The notes: generated by a model not told the origin, from the letters alone. A stretch of DNA of 64,000 bases from Parendozoicomonas callyspongiae (GCF_023502345.1 NZ_JAMFLX010000003.1:186001-250000); one strand, 5' to 3'. Numbered from the stretch's first letter, positions 29,628-40,120 are shown. Numbers and translations: made by a program.

Positions 29628-30440
29628 ATGCAACCGATGGTCACTATCGCTTTGCGCGCTGCGCGCAAGGCAGGCGATATTATCGCCCAGGCGTATGAAC
29701 AACTGGACGTTATCAAGGTCCAGAAAAAAGAAGCCAACGATTACGTCACGGAAGTCGACAAGGCCTCGGAACGCGCCATTATTTCAGACCTTAAAAAGGC
29801 CTACCCTAATCACGGCTTCTTCGGTGAAGAGACCGGTCATCAGCCTGGCGAAGGCGACGGCAAGGACTACCTGTGGATTATTGACCCACTGGATGGCACC
29901 ACCAACTTTATCCACGGAATCCCTCACTTCGCAGTCTCTATTGCCTGCCAGTACCGCGGTCGCATTGAACACGCCGTTGTTCTCGACGTTATGCGCCAGG
30001 AAGAGTTTATTGCCAGCCGTGGTCACGGTGCTTCCGCTAATGGTAAGCGCATCCGTGTAACCAGCCGCCCTGGCCTGAACGGTGCCCTGCTGGGCACTGG
30101 CTTCCCATTCCGTGGCGACCAGATGGCTGGCCTGGATAACTACATGAGCATGTTCCGCAGCATGATCGGCGACACTGCCGGCATCCGTCGTCCTGGCGCT
30201 GCTGCTCTGGATCTGGCTTATGTTGCTGCTGGCCGCTTTGATGGTTTCTGGGAATTCGGTCTGCACGAATGGGATATGGCCGCAGGTTCTCTGCTGGTTC
30301 TGGAAGCTGGCGGCCTGATCGGTGATTTCCGCGGCGGCAACAAGCACCTTGAAAAAGGTCAGGTTGTCTGTGGTGGTAACAAGGTCTTCCGTGAGATCCT
30401 GACCCGCATCCAGCCTTTTCTGACTGAAGGTATGAAGTAA
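29628..30440 (+). CDS. suhB: Inositol-1-monophosphatase SuhB
   Basis: A 270-residue Mg2+-dependent phosphatase that also joins the rRNA antitermination complex in E. coli. Metal-binding motifs are GEETGH, IIDPLDGTTNFIHG and WDMAAGSLLVLEAGG. The start MQPMVTIALRAARKAGDIIA matches E. coli, so I use the ATG at 29628 instead of one 57 nt upstream. Divergent from trmJ. Codon use is strongly biased, suggesting high expression. Confidence 0.96.
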   Translation: MQPMVTIALRAARKAGDIIAQAYEQLDVIKVQKKEANDYVTEVDKASERAIISDLKKAYPNHGFFGEETGHQPGEGDGKDYLWIIDPLDGTTNFIHGIPHFAVSIACQYRGRIEHAVVLDVMRQEEFIASRGHGASANGKRIRVTSRPGLNGALLGTGFPFRGDQMAGLDNYMSMFRSMIGDTAGIRRPGAAALDLAYVAAGRFDGFWEFGLHEWDMAAGSLLVLEAGGLIGDFRGGNKHLEKGQVVCGGNKVFREILTRIQPFLTEGMK

Positions 30441-30456
30441 AACATTGCTTCTATTG

Positions 30457-30478
30457 GTCCGGCCTGATCAGGTCGGAC
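30457..30478 (+). terminator. Probable terminator after suhB
   Basis: GTCCGGCCTGA pairs with TCAGGTCGGAC (one G-T wobble); the innermost bases would open as a loop. Followed by a short mixed T/C tract. Confidence 0.5.
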
Positions 30479-30571
30479 ATTTCCCCCTCTCTGATACCAC
30501 CTCACTCCTTTCATCACCAGCTTTAAAGTTCTCTATAATTTTCTCGCCCTGCAGCTACCAGCATTAACAGG

Positions 30572-31894
30572 ATGAGAACAGCTAAATATACGATTATCGC
30601 CCTATGCCTGCTTATCTATGTTGCAGCGGTTTACGTCGTTACGACTCCCAGCCTGCTCTCTGCAAGCTCACCTGCAAGACTTCAATCATCTCCAGAATCT
30701 GACCTTAAAGTCCCCCCCCCTGAAGAAACTGTCTCATTAATCGACCGTATTATCCTCACGCTCACCAACCACCCTGCTACCAGCATCGGAATACAGTGGC
30801 GCAGCAATAAAACACTCAAGAACCCTCAGTTAGTTCAGTACCTGCCAACACCTGAAAGCGAAATTGACCCGCAAACCGCCAAGAGTGTCTTAGCCCAAAA
30901 AAAGAAAAGCACCGATAATAGCTTTGAACACTGGCAGACAACCCTGACCTCTCTCACCCCGGAAACCTCATACAGCTACCGTGTAGGGAATCAGGATCAC
31001 TGGTCAGAATGGTTCCAGTTAATGACAGCAGCCGATCACAACAAACCATTCAACATTCTTTTCTTTGGTGATATTCAGGAAGGCATTAAAGAACAGTGGC
31101 CACGAATATTTCGAAACGCTTGGCTGACACACCCTGATGCCAGCTTTATGCTCTTTGTAGGCGATCTGGTTAACAAACCTGACAGTGGCACCGAATGGCA
31201 TGATTTTTTTCAAAGCCTCGGGTGGTTAGCCAGCATAAAACCAATGGTTGCCATTCCCGGTGACCATGAATATAACGACAAGATTCTTAGCCCATTCTGG
31301 AATAAGCATTTTCAGTTTCCTGCTTACGAGCCTGATACAAGCTGCCCATTAAATAATACCGCCTACTACTTTGATTATCAGGGTATCAGGTTTATTGCAT
31401 TAAACACCTACGCAATGCGCGGCTTAAAACTCAAGGAAACCCTGCAGCAATACCAATGGATTAAGCAACTACTGGAGAACAACCCCAATAACTGGACTGT
31501 TGTTTTTCAGCACGAGGAGGCTTGGTCATCTGCACTTGGAAAAAGCGATAAACACCACCTAAAGCTTCTCTTTGCCCCCCTCTACGAACAGTACAATGTA
31601 GACCTTATCTTACAGGGGGATTCTCACGTATACAGCCGCGGGCAGAGAAAAACAAAGGAAAACCAAAGACTCTTACCGGTCTATATCTCTTCCAGTAGCG
31701 GGACCAAATTTCGTCACTCCTCTTCAAACTGGGCAGATAGACAAGGGGAATTCCTTCAGCTTTATCAACATATTTCCTTTGGTAACAATCAGCTTGTTTT
31801 CAAATCAATCACAGCCACAGGCAGAATTTTCGATCAGTTCACCATCAAGACAGACTCCAGGGGTAAAAGCGTTCTCCAGAAACCACCATCATAA
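30572..31894 (+). CDS. Purple-acid-phosphatase-like metallophosphoesterase
   Basis: A 440-residue protein with an N-terminal membrane anchor or signal (YTIIALCLLIYVAAVYVV). A fibronectin-III-like domain (SIGIQWRSN ... TPETSYSYRVGN) is followed by a calcineurin-like phosphoesterase domain, the purple acid phosphatase layout. Metal-site motifs in order: FFGDIQ (D167), VGDLVN (D198), PGDHEYN (D231, normally Asn in GNHE), FQHEE (H314) and QGDSHVYSR (normally GHxH). Two ligand positions therefore differ from the canonical set. Likely exported, hydrolysing phosphate esters; the exact substrate is unknown. Stands alone between suhB and a convergent orphan. Confidence 0.8.
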   Translation: MRTAKYTIIALCLLIYVAAVYVVTTPSLLSASSPARLQSSPESDLKVPPPEETVSLIDRIILTLTNHPATSIGIQWRSNKTLKNPQLVQYLPTPESEIDPQTAKSVLAQKKKSTDNSFEHWQTTLTSLTPETSYSYRVGNQDHWSEWFQLMTAADHNKPFNILFFGDIQEGIKEQWPRIFRNAWLTHPDASFMLFVGDLVNKPDSGTEWHDFFQSLGWLASIKPMVAIPGDHEYNDKILSPFWNKHFQFPAYEPDTSCPLNNTAYYFDYQGIRFIALNTYAMRGLKLKETLQQYQWIKQLLENNPNNWTVVFQHEEAWSSALGKSDKHHLKLLFAPLYEQYNVDLILQGDSHVYSRGQRKTKENQRLLPVYISSSSGTKFRHSSSNWADRQGEFLQLYQHISFGNNQLVFKSITATGRIFDQFTIKTDSRGKSVLQKPPS

Positions 31895-31974
31895 AGCCAG
31901 CAGGCATAGCAGAGAAGCTTGATAAGCTGATATTAAACATCAGAAAGGCTCCAAAAAAATCATTAATTCATTAG

Positions 31975-33111
31975 TCACTTTTTTTGCTGTTTACCACCCA
32001 CCAAAACCTCTTCTCCAGAGCCAAATGAGAAATCATACTTTTGCCTGATCTCATCCTCCGTCATGATTGGCGGCAAATCTTGCTCCAGCTTCGCGCGATC
32101 ATCTTCGGATATCTCGATAGTGCGAAATTTCTCATTCAAAACCAAAGCAATATCATTAACACCACCCAATCTACAAAAACCATAATTTGGACTTATTGAA
32201 TACTTTCTTATTTTAGTTATAGCTGTTTCATTAAAAATACCCTCCCCCTTTCTCTTCCTAATATTGAAACCTCGTGGTTCTAAATCCTCTTTAACCTCTT
32301 TGATTTTTTTGGATTTGACAGGAACACTTGGCGGCAATCGTTTACGCTCGAACTCACGACAGGAAACAGCCTTCTTCAACTCATCTTTATCTTCTTCCTC
32401 GTCAGGGCAGCTACTAACAAATCCACCAAAGCCGAATAGACTTGCCATAGTACCTACAAATTTATCCGTAAAAGTTTCCTGGTTCTTTCTATCATTGCAA
32501 AACCTTGAAACCAATAACAAAGACACTAATCCATGCGACCAGCATGAATTGTCTCTTATATAAATTGCGTTCGCTATAATTTTTTTTGGGTGAAATTCCA
32601 AATCCACCAATGTGGACCGGTCCACTCTACTTTTCAATTCTAATGGTAAAATTTTCAGAACACCTCCCACTCTTTCAGTCTTGGAAAAATCATGAAGCGC
32701 ATACCCAGAAACAAGAAAACTTAATAACAACTCAGCACTTTTTGGAATTTTTTCAATCGTGTCTCTTTCAAGAATATCAACCACAAAATCAAAGCCGAAT
32801 GATTCCCCTCCCACTGCTTCGATAACAACAGAAAAATTATCTTTCGGATAAATAACGACTATTTTATTGTCATCTCTGTGTCCATATAGCTCAGCCTCAA
32901 TAGAATCAGCATCAGCATATATAGAAGAGCCAATCTTCTTCTCTCCACTTCCCTTGATAAGAAGCTTTTTATCCTGCTCATCTGTGGACACTTCAACACT
33001 GTATAACGAAGCATCATAAAGATTGACATGAATTATCGTAGCTGAATATGAATAAACTGAAACAAACAGAGTTATTGACAGCAAAAAGCCAATGCTAAAC
33101 CTTATCCTCAT
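31975..33111 (-). CDS. AT-rich orphan exported protein
   Basis: A 378-residue protein with a clear signal peptide (RFSIGFLLSITLFVSVYSYSA). Next comes a beta-rich segment, then a helical/hydrophobic part (AELLLSFLVSGYAL; GLVSLLLVSRFC), an acidic-basic stretch (CPDEEEDKDELKKAVSC) and a Lys/Arg-rich region (RKRKGEGIF). No family recognised. The DNA is visibly more A+T rich than its neighbours, with many poly-T runs, suggesting acquisition. It sits between the phosphoesterase and the secDF operon. Possibly secreted. Confidence 0.65.
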   Translation of the reverse strand: MRIRFSIGFLLSITLFVSVYSYSATIIHVNLYDASLYSVEVSTDEQDKKLLIKGSGEKKIGSSIYADADSIEAELYGHRDDNKIVVIYPKDNFSVVIEAVGGESFGFDFVVDILERDTIEKIPKSAELLLSFLVSGYALHDFSKTERVGGVLKILPLELKSRVDRSTLVDLEFHPKKIIANAIYIRDNSCWSHGLVSLLLVSRFCNDRKNQETFTDKFVGTMASLFGFGGFVSSCPDEEEDKDELKKAVSCREFERKRLPPSVPVKSKKIKEVKEDLEPRGFNIRKRKGEGIFNETAITKIRKYSISPNYGFCRLGGVNDIALVLNEKFRTIEISEDDRAKLEQDLPPIMTEDEIRQKYDFSFGSGEEVLVGGKQQKK

Positions 33112-33147
33112 ATTATTGGAATCACTATTTTAGAAAACGGTTCAGCT

Positions 33148-33192
33148 TAGATGACAAAGCGCCGGACTTACAGTCCGGCGCTTTGTCATCTA
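33148..33192 (-). terminator. Strong hairpin terminator after secF
   Basis: A 21-bp perfect stem (33148-33168 with 33172-33192) around a 3-nt loop, core GCGCCGGACT/AGTCCGGCGC flanked by AAAGC and GCTTT. It lies 32 bp after the secF stop and before the convergent-side orphan's start. Confidence 0.75.
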
Positions 33193-33223
33193 CAGATTAA
33201 GCCCTCCAAGCATTCAGCATGAA

Positions 33224-34162
33224 TCAAGGCATTTCATTGATCTCATCTTCCTTTACAGGAACAATCAGGTCTTCACGATTCACATTCATATACAGCAGCA
33301 TATTGGATGCGATGTAGATGGAGGAATAAGTACCCACACCGACACCAACCAGCAGCGCTGTAGCAAAACCGTTAATGGTATCGCCGCCCAGAAAGAACAG
33401 GGACAGCAGCACCATAATGGTGGTACCCGATGTTGCCAGAGTACGACCAAGGGTCTGACTCAGGGAGATATTAACAATCTCTTCCGGAGTACCACGGCGC
33501 ACCTTGCGGAAATTCTCACGCACGCGGTCGTACACGATGATGGTATCGTTCAGGGAGTAACCTACAACCGCCAGAATCGCCGCCAGAACCGTCAGGTCAA
33601 ACGGCAGACTCAGAAGGGAGAAGACACCCAGCACAATCAAGCTGTCGTGCGCCAGTGCGATAACAGCGCCAAAGGAGAATTTGTACTGGAACCGGAAGGC
33701 GATGTACATCATAACCAGCGCCAGTGCCAGCATCATACCCAGGCCACCCTGGTCACGAAGCTGCTCACCCACCTGCGGACCAACGAACTCAACCCGTTTG
33801 ACTTTGATTTCACCGGGGTAAGCTGCATTCAGCTCACGGGCAACCCTATCCCCCATATGAGCATCGGTCTCTTTACCCGGCAAACGAATCAGCACATCGG
33901 TAGCTGCACCATATTCCTGGGCAGAAGCATCTTCAAAACCAAGCTTGTCCAGCTCGGAGCGAACATCAGCAACATTGATCGGCTTATCGTAGGAAAGCTC
34001 TACCAGCGTACCGCCGGTAAAATCCAGACCAAAGTTAATGCCATTTACAAACAGGGTCGCTACGGAGCCCAGCATCAGCAGCACAGACAGAACTGTGGCC
34101 GCTGAGCGCAGCTTCATAAAGTTGAACACCCTGACATGGCCGTGCATTTTTTTCTCAGACAT
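33224..34162 (-). CDS. secF: Protein translocase subunit SecF
   Basis: A 312-residue inner-membrane protein with six transmembrane helices. Family motifs are GINFGLDFTGGTLVELSY in the first periplasmic part and DSLIVLGVFSLL, SLNDTIIVYDRVREN and TTIMVLLSLFFLGG in the later helices. With SecD it uses the proton gradient to help complete export through SecYEG. It is 12 bp after secD. Confidence 0.97.
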   Translation of the reverse strand: MSEKKMHGHVRVFNFMKLRSAATVLSVLLMLGSVATLFVNGINFGLDFTGGTLVELSYDKPINVADVRSELDKLGFEDASAQEYGAATDVLIRLPGKETDAHMGDRVARELNAAYPGEIKVKRVEFVGPQVGEQLRDQGGLGMMLALALVMMYIAFRFQYKFSFGAVIALAHDSLIVLGVFSLLSLPFDLTVLAAILAVVGYSLNDTIIVYDRVRENFRKVRRGTPEEIVNISLSQTLGRTLATSGTTIMVLLSLFFLGGDTINGFATALLVGVGVGTYSSIYIASNMLLYMNVNREDLIVPVKEDEINEMP

Positions 34163-34174
34163 ACGTTACGGCCC

Positions 34175-36055
34175 TCAGATAGAGATCTTCTTAAGCTGAC
34201 GACGACGGCCGTAAGTCATGTTGACTATTGCGCGGCTCACCAGAATCGCTGTGAACATGGAGGTCAGGATACCGAGGGACAGAGTCACCGCAAATCCTTT
34301 CACCGGACCAGTACCAATTGCGTACAGGATCACACCCACGATCAGCGTTGTAATGTTGGCGTCGAAGATAGAAACAAATGCCCGGTCGAAGCCTTCAGCA
34401 ATCGCCTTGTGCGGTGTCAGACCGCGCTTCAGCTCTTCCCGAATACGGGAGAAGACCAGCACGTTGGCATCAACCGCCATGCCCAATGTCAACACGATAC
34501 CGGCAATACCCGGCATGGTCAGTGTCGCACCGAGAATGGACATCATGCCCACCAGCAGCACCAGGTTCAGAGCCAGGGCCACATTCGCCACCAGACCGAA
34601 GAACCGGTAAACAACCAGCATAAACAGAATGATCAGAGCCAGACCAACCATGGTGGAGTTAATACCCATACGGATATTTTCCTTACCAAGGCTTGGACCT
34701 ACAGTCCGTTCCTCAACAAAGTGCATGGGAGCCGCCAGGGATCCGGCACGCAGCAGCAGGGCCAGTTCAGACGCTTCAGCACGGGAATCCAGACCGGTAA
34801 TCCGGAAGCTGTTACCCAGAACGCTCTGAATGGTTGCCAGGCTGATAATGCCCTTTTCCTGCTTATAAATCGGAACCTGAACTTCGATTTCCTCACCATC
34901 TACAACACGTTTTTCTGTACGGTTACCCATGAAACGCTGCTCAATAAACAGCACCGCCATGGAACGGCCGACATTGTTACGGGTTGCACGGTTGATCAGC
35001 TGACCGCCTCGGTTATCCAGATCAATATTTACCTGAGGGCCGCCAGTCTGGGTATCAACATTGGATCGCGCGTTGGATACCTGGTCACCAGTCAGGATGA
35101 TATCCCGCTCCAGATTCGCTGTACGACGGGTATCGCTGCGGAACTCGAAAGTCTCGTAGGTACCGGCAGCTGCATCATAGTTAGCCGCCAGACGGAACTC
35201 GAGGTTGGCCGTCTTACCCAGAATACGCTTGGCTTCTGCGGTGTCCTGAACACCAGGCAGTTCCACCACGATGTTCTTGCGACCCTGACGCTGAACCAGA
35301 GGCTCGGACACACCCAGTTCGTTCACACGGTTACGAACAGTGGTCAGGTTCTGCTTAACGGCATAATCTTCCAGATCACGAATTTGCTGCTCGGTCAGGT
35401 TGTACTTGACCAGGAAGCGACCATTGGACTCAGAGGTATCGGTCTGCAGATCCGGGAATTCTTTGGAAATAACCTTGCGGGCACTGTCGCGTGTTGCAGC
35501 ATCGTTGAAGGCCAGCTCACGGGCCAGGCTGCCTTTCTTCTCAGGTACAGTGCGATAACGCAGACGTTCTTTACGCAGAGCAGTACGAATCTCACCAGCG
35601 TAAACGTCCATACGTGTCTGAACAGCCCTGGGGGTATCAACCTCCAGCAGGAAGTGCACACCACCGGAGAGGTCAAGACCAAGCTTCATGGGATAAGCGC
35701 CCATGGAAGTCAGCCATTCAGGTGTAGTAGGAGCAAGGTTCAGAGCAACAACGTAGTCATGGCCCAGGCGCTCGGAAATAGCAGCCTTGGCTGGAAGTTG
35801 ATCTTCAGAATCAGTCAGACGAATCAGAACAGAGTCACCTCTGGGGCTGACTTCTGTAGATTTGACGGCAATACCAGCCTTTTCAAGCACTTTCACCGCG
35901 ATAGCTGCCTCAGACTCGTTCAGGGTCAGAGAGGAGCTGGCTCCGGAGATCTGCACCGCCGGGTCATCGGGATACAGGTTAGGCAGAGCATAAAACACGC
36001 CCACTGCCACAAAAAGCAGAATTGAGAGGTATTTCCACAAGGGATATCGGTTCAT
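34175..36055 (-). CDS. secD: Protein translocase subunit SecD
   Basis: A 626-residue partner of SecF. It starts MNRYPLWKYLSILLFVAVGV, with periplasmic P1 domain and motifs GLDLSGGVHFLLEVD, NRVNELGVSEPLVQRQG, and TLGMAVDANVLVFSRIREEL in the transmembrane part. I chose the ATG at 36055 over one 18 nt upstream because GAGG lies 5-6 nt before it and it is the usual N-terminus. A terminator-like hairpin lies only ~30 bp upstream, between yajC and secD. Confidence 0.97.
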   Translation of the reverse strand: MNRYPLWKYLSILLFVAVGVFYALPNLYPDDPAVQISGASSSLTLNESEAAIAVKVLEKAGIAVKSTEVSPRGDSVLIRLTDSEDQLPAKAAISERLGHDYVVALNLAPTTPEWLTSMGAYPMKLGLDLSGGVHFLLEVDTPRAVQTRMDVYAGEIRTALRKERLRYRTVPEKKGSLARELAFNDAATRDSARKVISKEFPDLQTDTSESNGRFLVKYNLTEQQIRDLEDYAVKQNLTTVRNRVNELGVSEPLVQRQGRKNIVVELPGVQDTAEAKRILGKTANLEFRLAANYDAAAGTYETFEFRSDTRRTANLERDIILTGDQVSNARSNVDTQTGGPQVNIDLDNRGGQLINRATRNNVGRSMAVLFIEQRFMGNRTEKRVVDGEEIEVQVPIYKQEKGIISLATIQSVLGNSFRITGLDSRAEASELALLLRAGSLAAPMHFVEERTVGPSLGKENIRMGINSTMVGLALIILFMLVVYRFFGLVANVALALNLVLLVGMMSILGATLTMPGIAGIVLTLGMAVDANVLVFSRIREELKRGLTPHKAIAEGFDRAFVSIFDANITTLIVGVILYAIGTGPVKGFAVTLSLGILTSMFTAILVSRAIVNMTYGRRRQLKKISI

Positions 36056-36080
36056 GGGGCCCTCGGGTTCCATTAAAAGA

Positions 36081-36112
36081 CAAAAATGGCCTGTCTAAAC
36101 AGACAGGCCATT
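36081..36112 (-). terminator. Terminator-like hairpin between yajC and secD
   Basis: A 12-bp perfect stem (36085-36096 with 36101-36112, AATGGCCTGTCT/AGACAGGCCATT), 4-nt loop, followed on the minus strand by TTTTTGTCTTTT. It falls inside the yajC-secD-secF operon, so it may reduce secDF expression relative to yajC. Confidence 0.75.
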
Positions 36113-36123
36113 CGCGATCATGT

Positions 36124-36462
36124 TCAATTATGAATTGCCTTGATCGTACCCTTGGGCAGAGTGGCAGCAACAGAAGACTTCTGGAAATTCATATCAATCT
36201 TGTCGCTAACCTGCAGGGTAACAAAGTCGTCAGCAACACCAACAACTTTGCCCACGATGCCACCGGTGGTTACCACCTCATCGCCTTTGCCGATACCTTC
36301 CAGCAGTTTCTTATGTTCTTTGGCACGCTTACTCTGGGGGCGCCAGATCAGCAGCCAGAAAATCAGAACAAAGCCACCCAGCATTACCAACTGCCCCATC
36401 ATGCTGGGACCAGCTGCTGCAGCTGTCGCGTCGGCTGCGAAAGCCTGACTGATCAAGCTCAT
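36124..36462 (-). CDS. yajC: Sec translocon accessory protein YajC
   Basis: A 112-residue protein with one transmembrane helix (MLGGFVLIFWLLIWRPQSKRAKEH) and a cytosolic domain containing GDEVVTTGGIVGKVVGV, the family signature. It forms part of SecDF-YajC. Placed between tgt and secD as usual. Confidence 0.96.
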   Translation of the reverse strand: MSLISQAFAADATAAAAGPSMMGQLVMLGGFVLIFWLLIWRPQSKRAKEHKKLLEGIGKGDEVVTTGGIVGKVVGVADDFVTLQVSDKIDMNFQKSSVAATLPKGTIKAIHN

Positions 36463-36521
36463 ATCAATACTCCTAATTGAACGCCAGCTCAGGAAGCTTC
36501 CCGTTCACCGGCTAATCCGTC

Positions 36522-37688
<1,167 letters not shown>

Positions 37689-38723
37689 TTAAACTGTCTG
37701 CTTGCGGGTCAGCAGCATGGCATCCCCGTAACTGAAGAAGCGATAGCGCTCGTCAATCGCTTCCCGATAGGCATTCATAATTTCGTTATACCCGGCAAAA
37801 GCTGATACCAGCATCAACAGGGTAGATTCCGGCAGATGGAAGTTGGTAATCAGACAATCCACCACCTGGTACTCATAGCCAGGATAAATAAAGATTTCTG
37901 TTTCACCGGCAAAAGGCTTCAGCTTGCCGGACTGGGCAGCGGTTTCGAGACTGCGCACAGAGGTAGTACCAACAGCGATAATCCGACCACCATTCGCTTT
38001 GGTCTGCTTAACCCGCTCAACAACCTCTTCGGAAACCTCCAGATACTCGCTGTGCATATGGTGATCTTCAATCTTATCCACACGCACAGGCTGGAAAGTA
38101 CCTGCTCCCACATGAAGGGTGACAAAGGCTGTTTCAACGCCCTTTTCTTTCAGCAGGGCGAACAGTTCATCATCAAAGTGCAGACCGGCTGTTGGAGCCG
38201 CTACTGCACCTTTCTCTGTACCATAAACAGTTTGATAACGCTCCCGGTCTGCCAGCTCATCTTCACGGGTAATATAAGGTGGCAATGGCATATGGCCATG
38301 TTGTTCCAATTGATGAACAACAGGCTCTTCTCCGGCAAACTCCAGCAGGAAAAGGGCATCCTGACGCTCAACCATCATGGCTTCCAGCCCACCCTCCAGC
38401 AGCAGGCGGGTGCCCGGCTTGGGAGATTTGCTGGAACGCACATGGGCCAGAACCCGGCGTTCATCCAGAACCCGCTCCACCAGCACTTCAATCTTGCCGC
38501 CAGTCTCTTTCTGGCCGAACAGGCGTGCAGGAATAACCCGGGTATTGTTCAGAACCAGCAGGTCTCCGGGTTTCAGGTAATCGATAATATCCCGGAAAGT
38601 CCGGTGAACAGGCTTGCCCGTTTCACTGTCCAGCACCAACAGTCGGCTGGCACTGCGTTCCGGCATCGGATAACGAGCAATCAGCTCATCGGGAAGTTCG
38701 AAATGGAAATCACTGACGCGCAT
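37689..38723 (-). CDS. queA: S-adenosylmethionine:tRNA ribosyltransferase-isomerase
   Basis: A 344-residue enzyme that converts preQ1-tRNA to epoxyqueuosine-tRNA. It starts [19 protein letters not shown] and has [40 protein letters not shown] and [17 protein letters not shown]. The start at 38723 matches E. coli; a TTG 12 nt upstream is less likely. First gene of queA-tgt-yajC-secD-secF. Confidence 0.97.
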   Translation of the reverse strand: MRVSDFHFELPDELIARYPMPERSASRLLVLDSETGKPVHRTFRDIIDYLKPGDLLVLNNTRVIPARLFGQKETGGKIEVLVERVLDERRVLAHVRSSKSPKPGTRLLLEGGLEAMMVERQDALFLLEFAGEEPVVHQLEQHGHMPLPPYITREDELADRERYQTVYGTEKGAVAAPTAGLHFDDELFALLKEKGVETAFVTLHVGAGTFQPVRVDKIEDHHMHSEYLEVSEEVVERVKQTKANGGRIIAVGTTSVRSLETAAQSGKLKPFAGETEIFIYPGYEYQVVDCLITNFHLPESTLLMLVSAFAGYNEIMNAYREAIDERYRFFSYGDAMLLTRKQTV

Positions 38724-38803
38724 TTGCCGCCACAACCTTACAGCACGAAAAAGGCGGGAAGAATACCGAAATCAGTGGGAAATGTCAGGTCAGGAGAGCA
38801 GAT

Positions 38804-38825
38804 AGCCGGGATTGAAATCCCGGCT
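38804..38825. terminator. Hairpin after the PPxY protein gene
   Basis: A 9-bp perfect stem (38804-38812 with 38817-38825, AGCCGGGAT/ATCCCGGCT) and a 4-nt loop, 16 bp after the stop at 38842. No U-tract on either strand, so it is a weak terminator candidate. Confidence 0.4.
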
Positions 38826-38841
38826 TGATAACCCACTCACT

Positions 38842-39918
38842 TCAAACATCTGTGCCCTCTGATGGCTTTGGAGGCGGAAAAGGACCGCCAAGATGCTGTG
38901 CATGCTGATCATAACTTGGAGGAAATCGGTATGGTGGCGGCTCTCTACGGGGTAGAGGAATACTCACTGGATCTGGGTTGAACGGCTCATCATCCTCATC
39001 ATCAAACTGCTCCCAAGAGTCTGCCTGTTTCAGCTGTTGCCTGGTAAATTCATCAATCCCTTCATCGTCATATTCTTCAGAGTTATGGATGAAATGAACA
39101 TTCCCGCCATTAATTGAGCTTTTATACCGACCTATCGCACTGTCAGGGATACCTCCATTTTCACCCCATATATCTGGGCTATCCCTCCGGGACAGATCAA
39201 CAACAATGACCGTATTATTCTTCAGCATGTCATCTTCGACATCTTTAAGAGCATTCACCCCAAGCGGCTTCAATTGCCCATCGAGCTGCTTGAGTTTTCG
39301 ATTGTTCGCTTCTATCTCCCGCTTCATTCTGTCCAGAGGTGGAGGAGCGCTGTAGTAGTGAGCCAGCGACTGCTGGACGTACTCCTGGTACATCTTCAGA
39401 TCGTCCGCTGTAACTGGATCATTTGGGTTGGGAGGTGCAAGATGAACAGGTACACCATCAACGACCAAGACTATGCGAATATTATTTCCCATCGCATAAT
39501 CAGCATCCTGAAGAGCACGAATGATTTCAGGTGCATTCACTTTCACCCACTCCTGAGCCATAAGGTCACGCAACATAGTGATTGTCTTATTTCGAGTGGC
39601 CAGCATTTCATTACACTGCTCGATCTGTTCGTTATTAAGGGGCTGTTTAGGCTCTACAAACTCTAACGAAGGATCAAAAGCCTCAGATTTACGCTCTCTC
39701 AAGCTTGTTGAAGGAGGCGAGGTATCGGGGGTGTCTACTTCATCTCCTACTCCAGAATCATTTGTGTTTAAGCGCTGTAGCTGAGCCTTGGGGTTGACAG
39801 GGTATGTGTTCCGGGTACCCCTTTGAGCTTGTGGAAGCGGTGGCGGTGGCGGTGGCGGTGGAACTGAATACTTCCCTCTCGTTGTGGAATTGGTTCCCCC
39901 TGGTGTTCCAGAATCCAT
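38842..39918 (-). CDS. Proline-rich orphan with two PPxY motifs; candidate host-directed protein
   Basis: A 358-residue protein with no signal peptide or membrane helix. The N-terminus is disordered, with an unbroken run of eight prolines (residues 20-27) then LPQ. A charged, helical middle (about 95-260) follows. The C-terminus is acidic (DEFTRQQLKQADSWEQFDDE) and ends in a proline-rich tail with PPPY (327-330), PPSY (333-336) and PFPPPKP. PPxY motifs bind WW domains, such as those of NEDD4-type ubiquitin ligases in eukaryotes; poly-proline binds profilin, EVH1 or SH3 domains. Bacterial proteins rarely combine these. I infer a possible secreted effector. No enzymatic domain recognised and no chaperone gene adjacent. 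Confidence 0.65.
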   Translation of the reverse strand: MDSGTPGGTNSTTRGKYSVPPPPPPPPLPQAQRGTRNTYPVNPKAQLQRLNTNDSGVGDEVDTPDTSPPSTSLRERKSEAFDPSLEFVEPKQPLNNEQIEQCNEMLATRNKTITMLRDLMAQEWVKVNAPEIIRALQDADYAMGNNIRIVLVVDGVPVHLAPPNPNDPVTADDLKMYQEYVQQSLAHYYSAPPPLDRMKREIEANNRKLKQLDGQLKPLGVNALKDVEDDMLKNNTVIVVDLSRRDSPDIWGENGGIPDSAIGRYKSSINGGNVHFIHNSEEYDDEGIDEFTRQQLKQADSWEQFDDEDDEPFNPDPVSIPLPRREPPPYRFPPSYDQHAQHLGGPFPPPKPSEGTDV

Positions 39919-39977
39919 AATTGGTATCCATACCCTGTAGTTCGTGTGGCTATTTTATCGGCAGCACTTCAAGGTTC

Positions 39978-40005
39978 TTGCATGCTTATTCGCAAATGTT
40001 ATACT
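39978..40005 (+). promoter_or_regulatory. Promoter of tRNA-Leu
   Basis: -35 TTGCAT (39978-39983), 16-bp spacer, -10 TATACT (40000-40005), followed by GCGCC resembling a GC-rich stringent discriminator. Predicted start ~10 nt before the tRNA. Confidence 0.65.
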
Positions 40006-40022
40006 GCGCCTCGCTTAAAAGC

Positions 40023-40109
40023 GCCGGTGTGATGGAATTGGTAGACATGACGGATTCAAAATCCGTTGCCTTCACGGGCGTGTCGGTTCGAGTCCGACCA
40101 CCGGTACCA
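40023..40109 (+). tRNA. tRNA-Leu (anticodon CAA)
   Basis: An 87-nt tRNA with encoded CCA. The acceptor stem pairs 40023-40029 with 40099-40105 (one G-U). The anticodon stem ACGGA/TCCGT encloses loop TTCAAAA, anticodon CAA at 40057-40059, reading UUG codons. A long variable arm (class II) and GGTTCGAGTCC T-arm confirm leucine type. Confidence 0.97.
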
Positions 40110-40120
40110 GATATATCAAG

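Noticed and set aside
34136..36025. A 629-codon open frame on the plus strand
   Set aside because: It is exactly antisense to secD, low in plausible protein composition (His, Gln, Asn, Thr rich) and without RBS; a codon-bias shadow.
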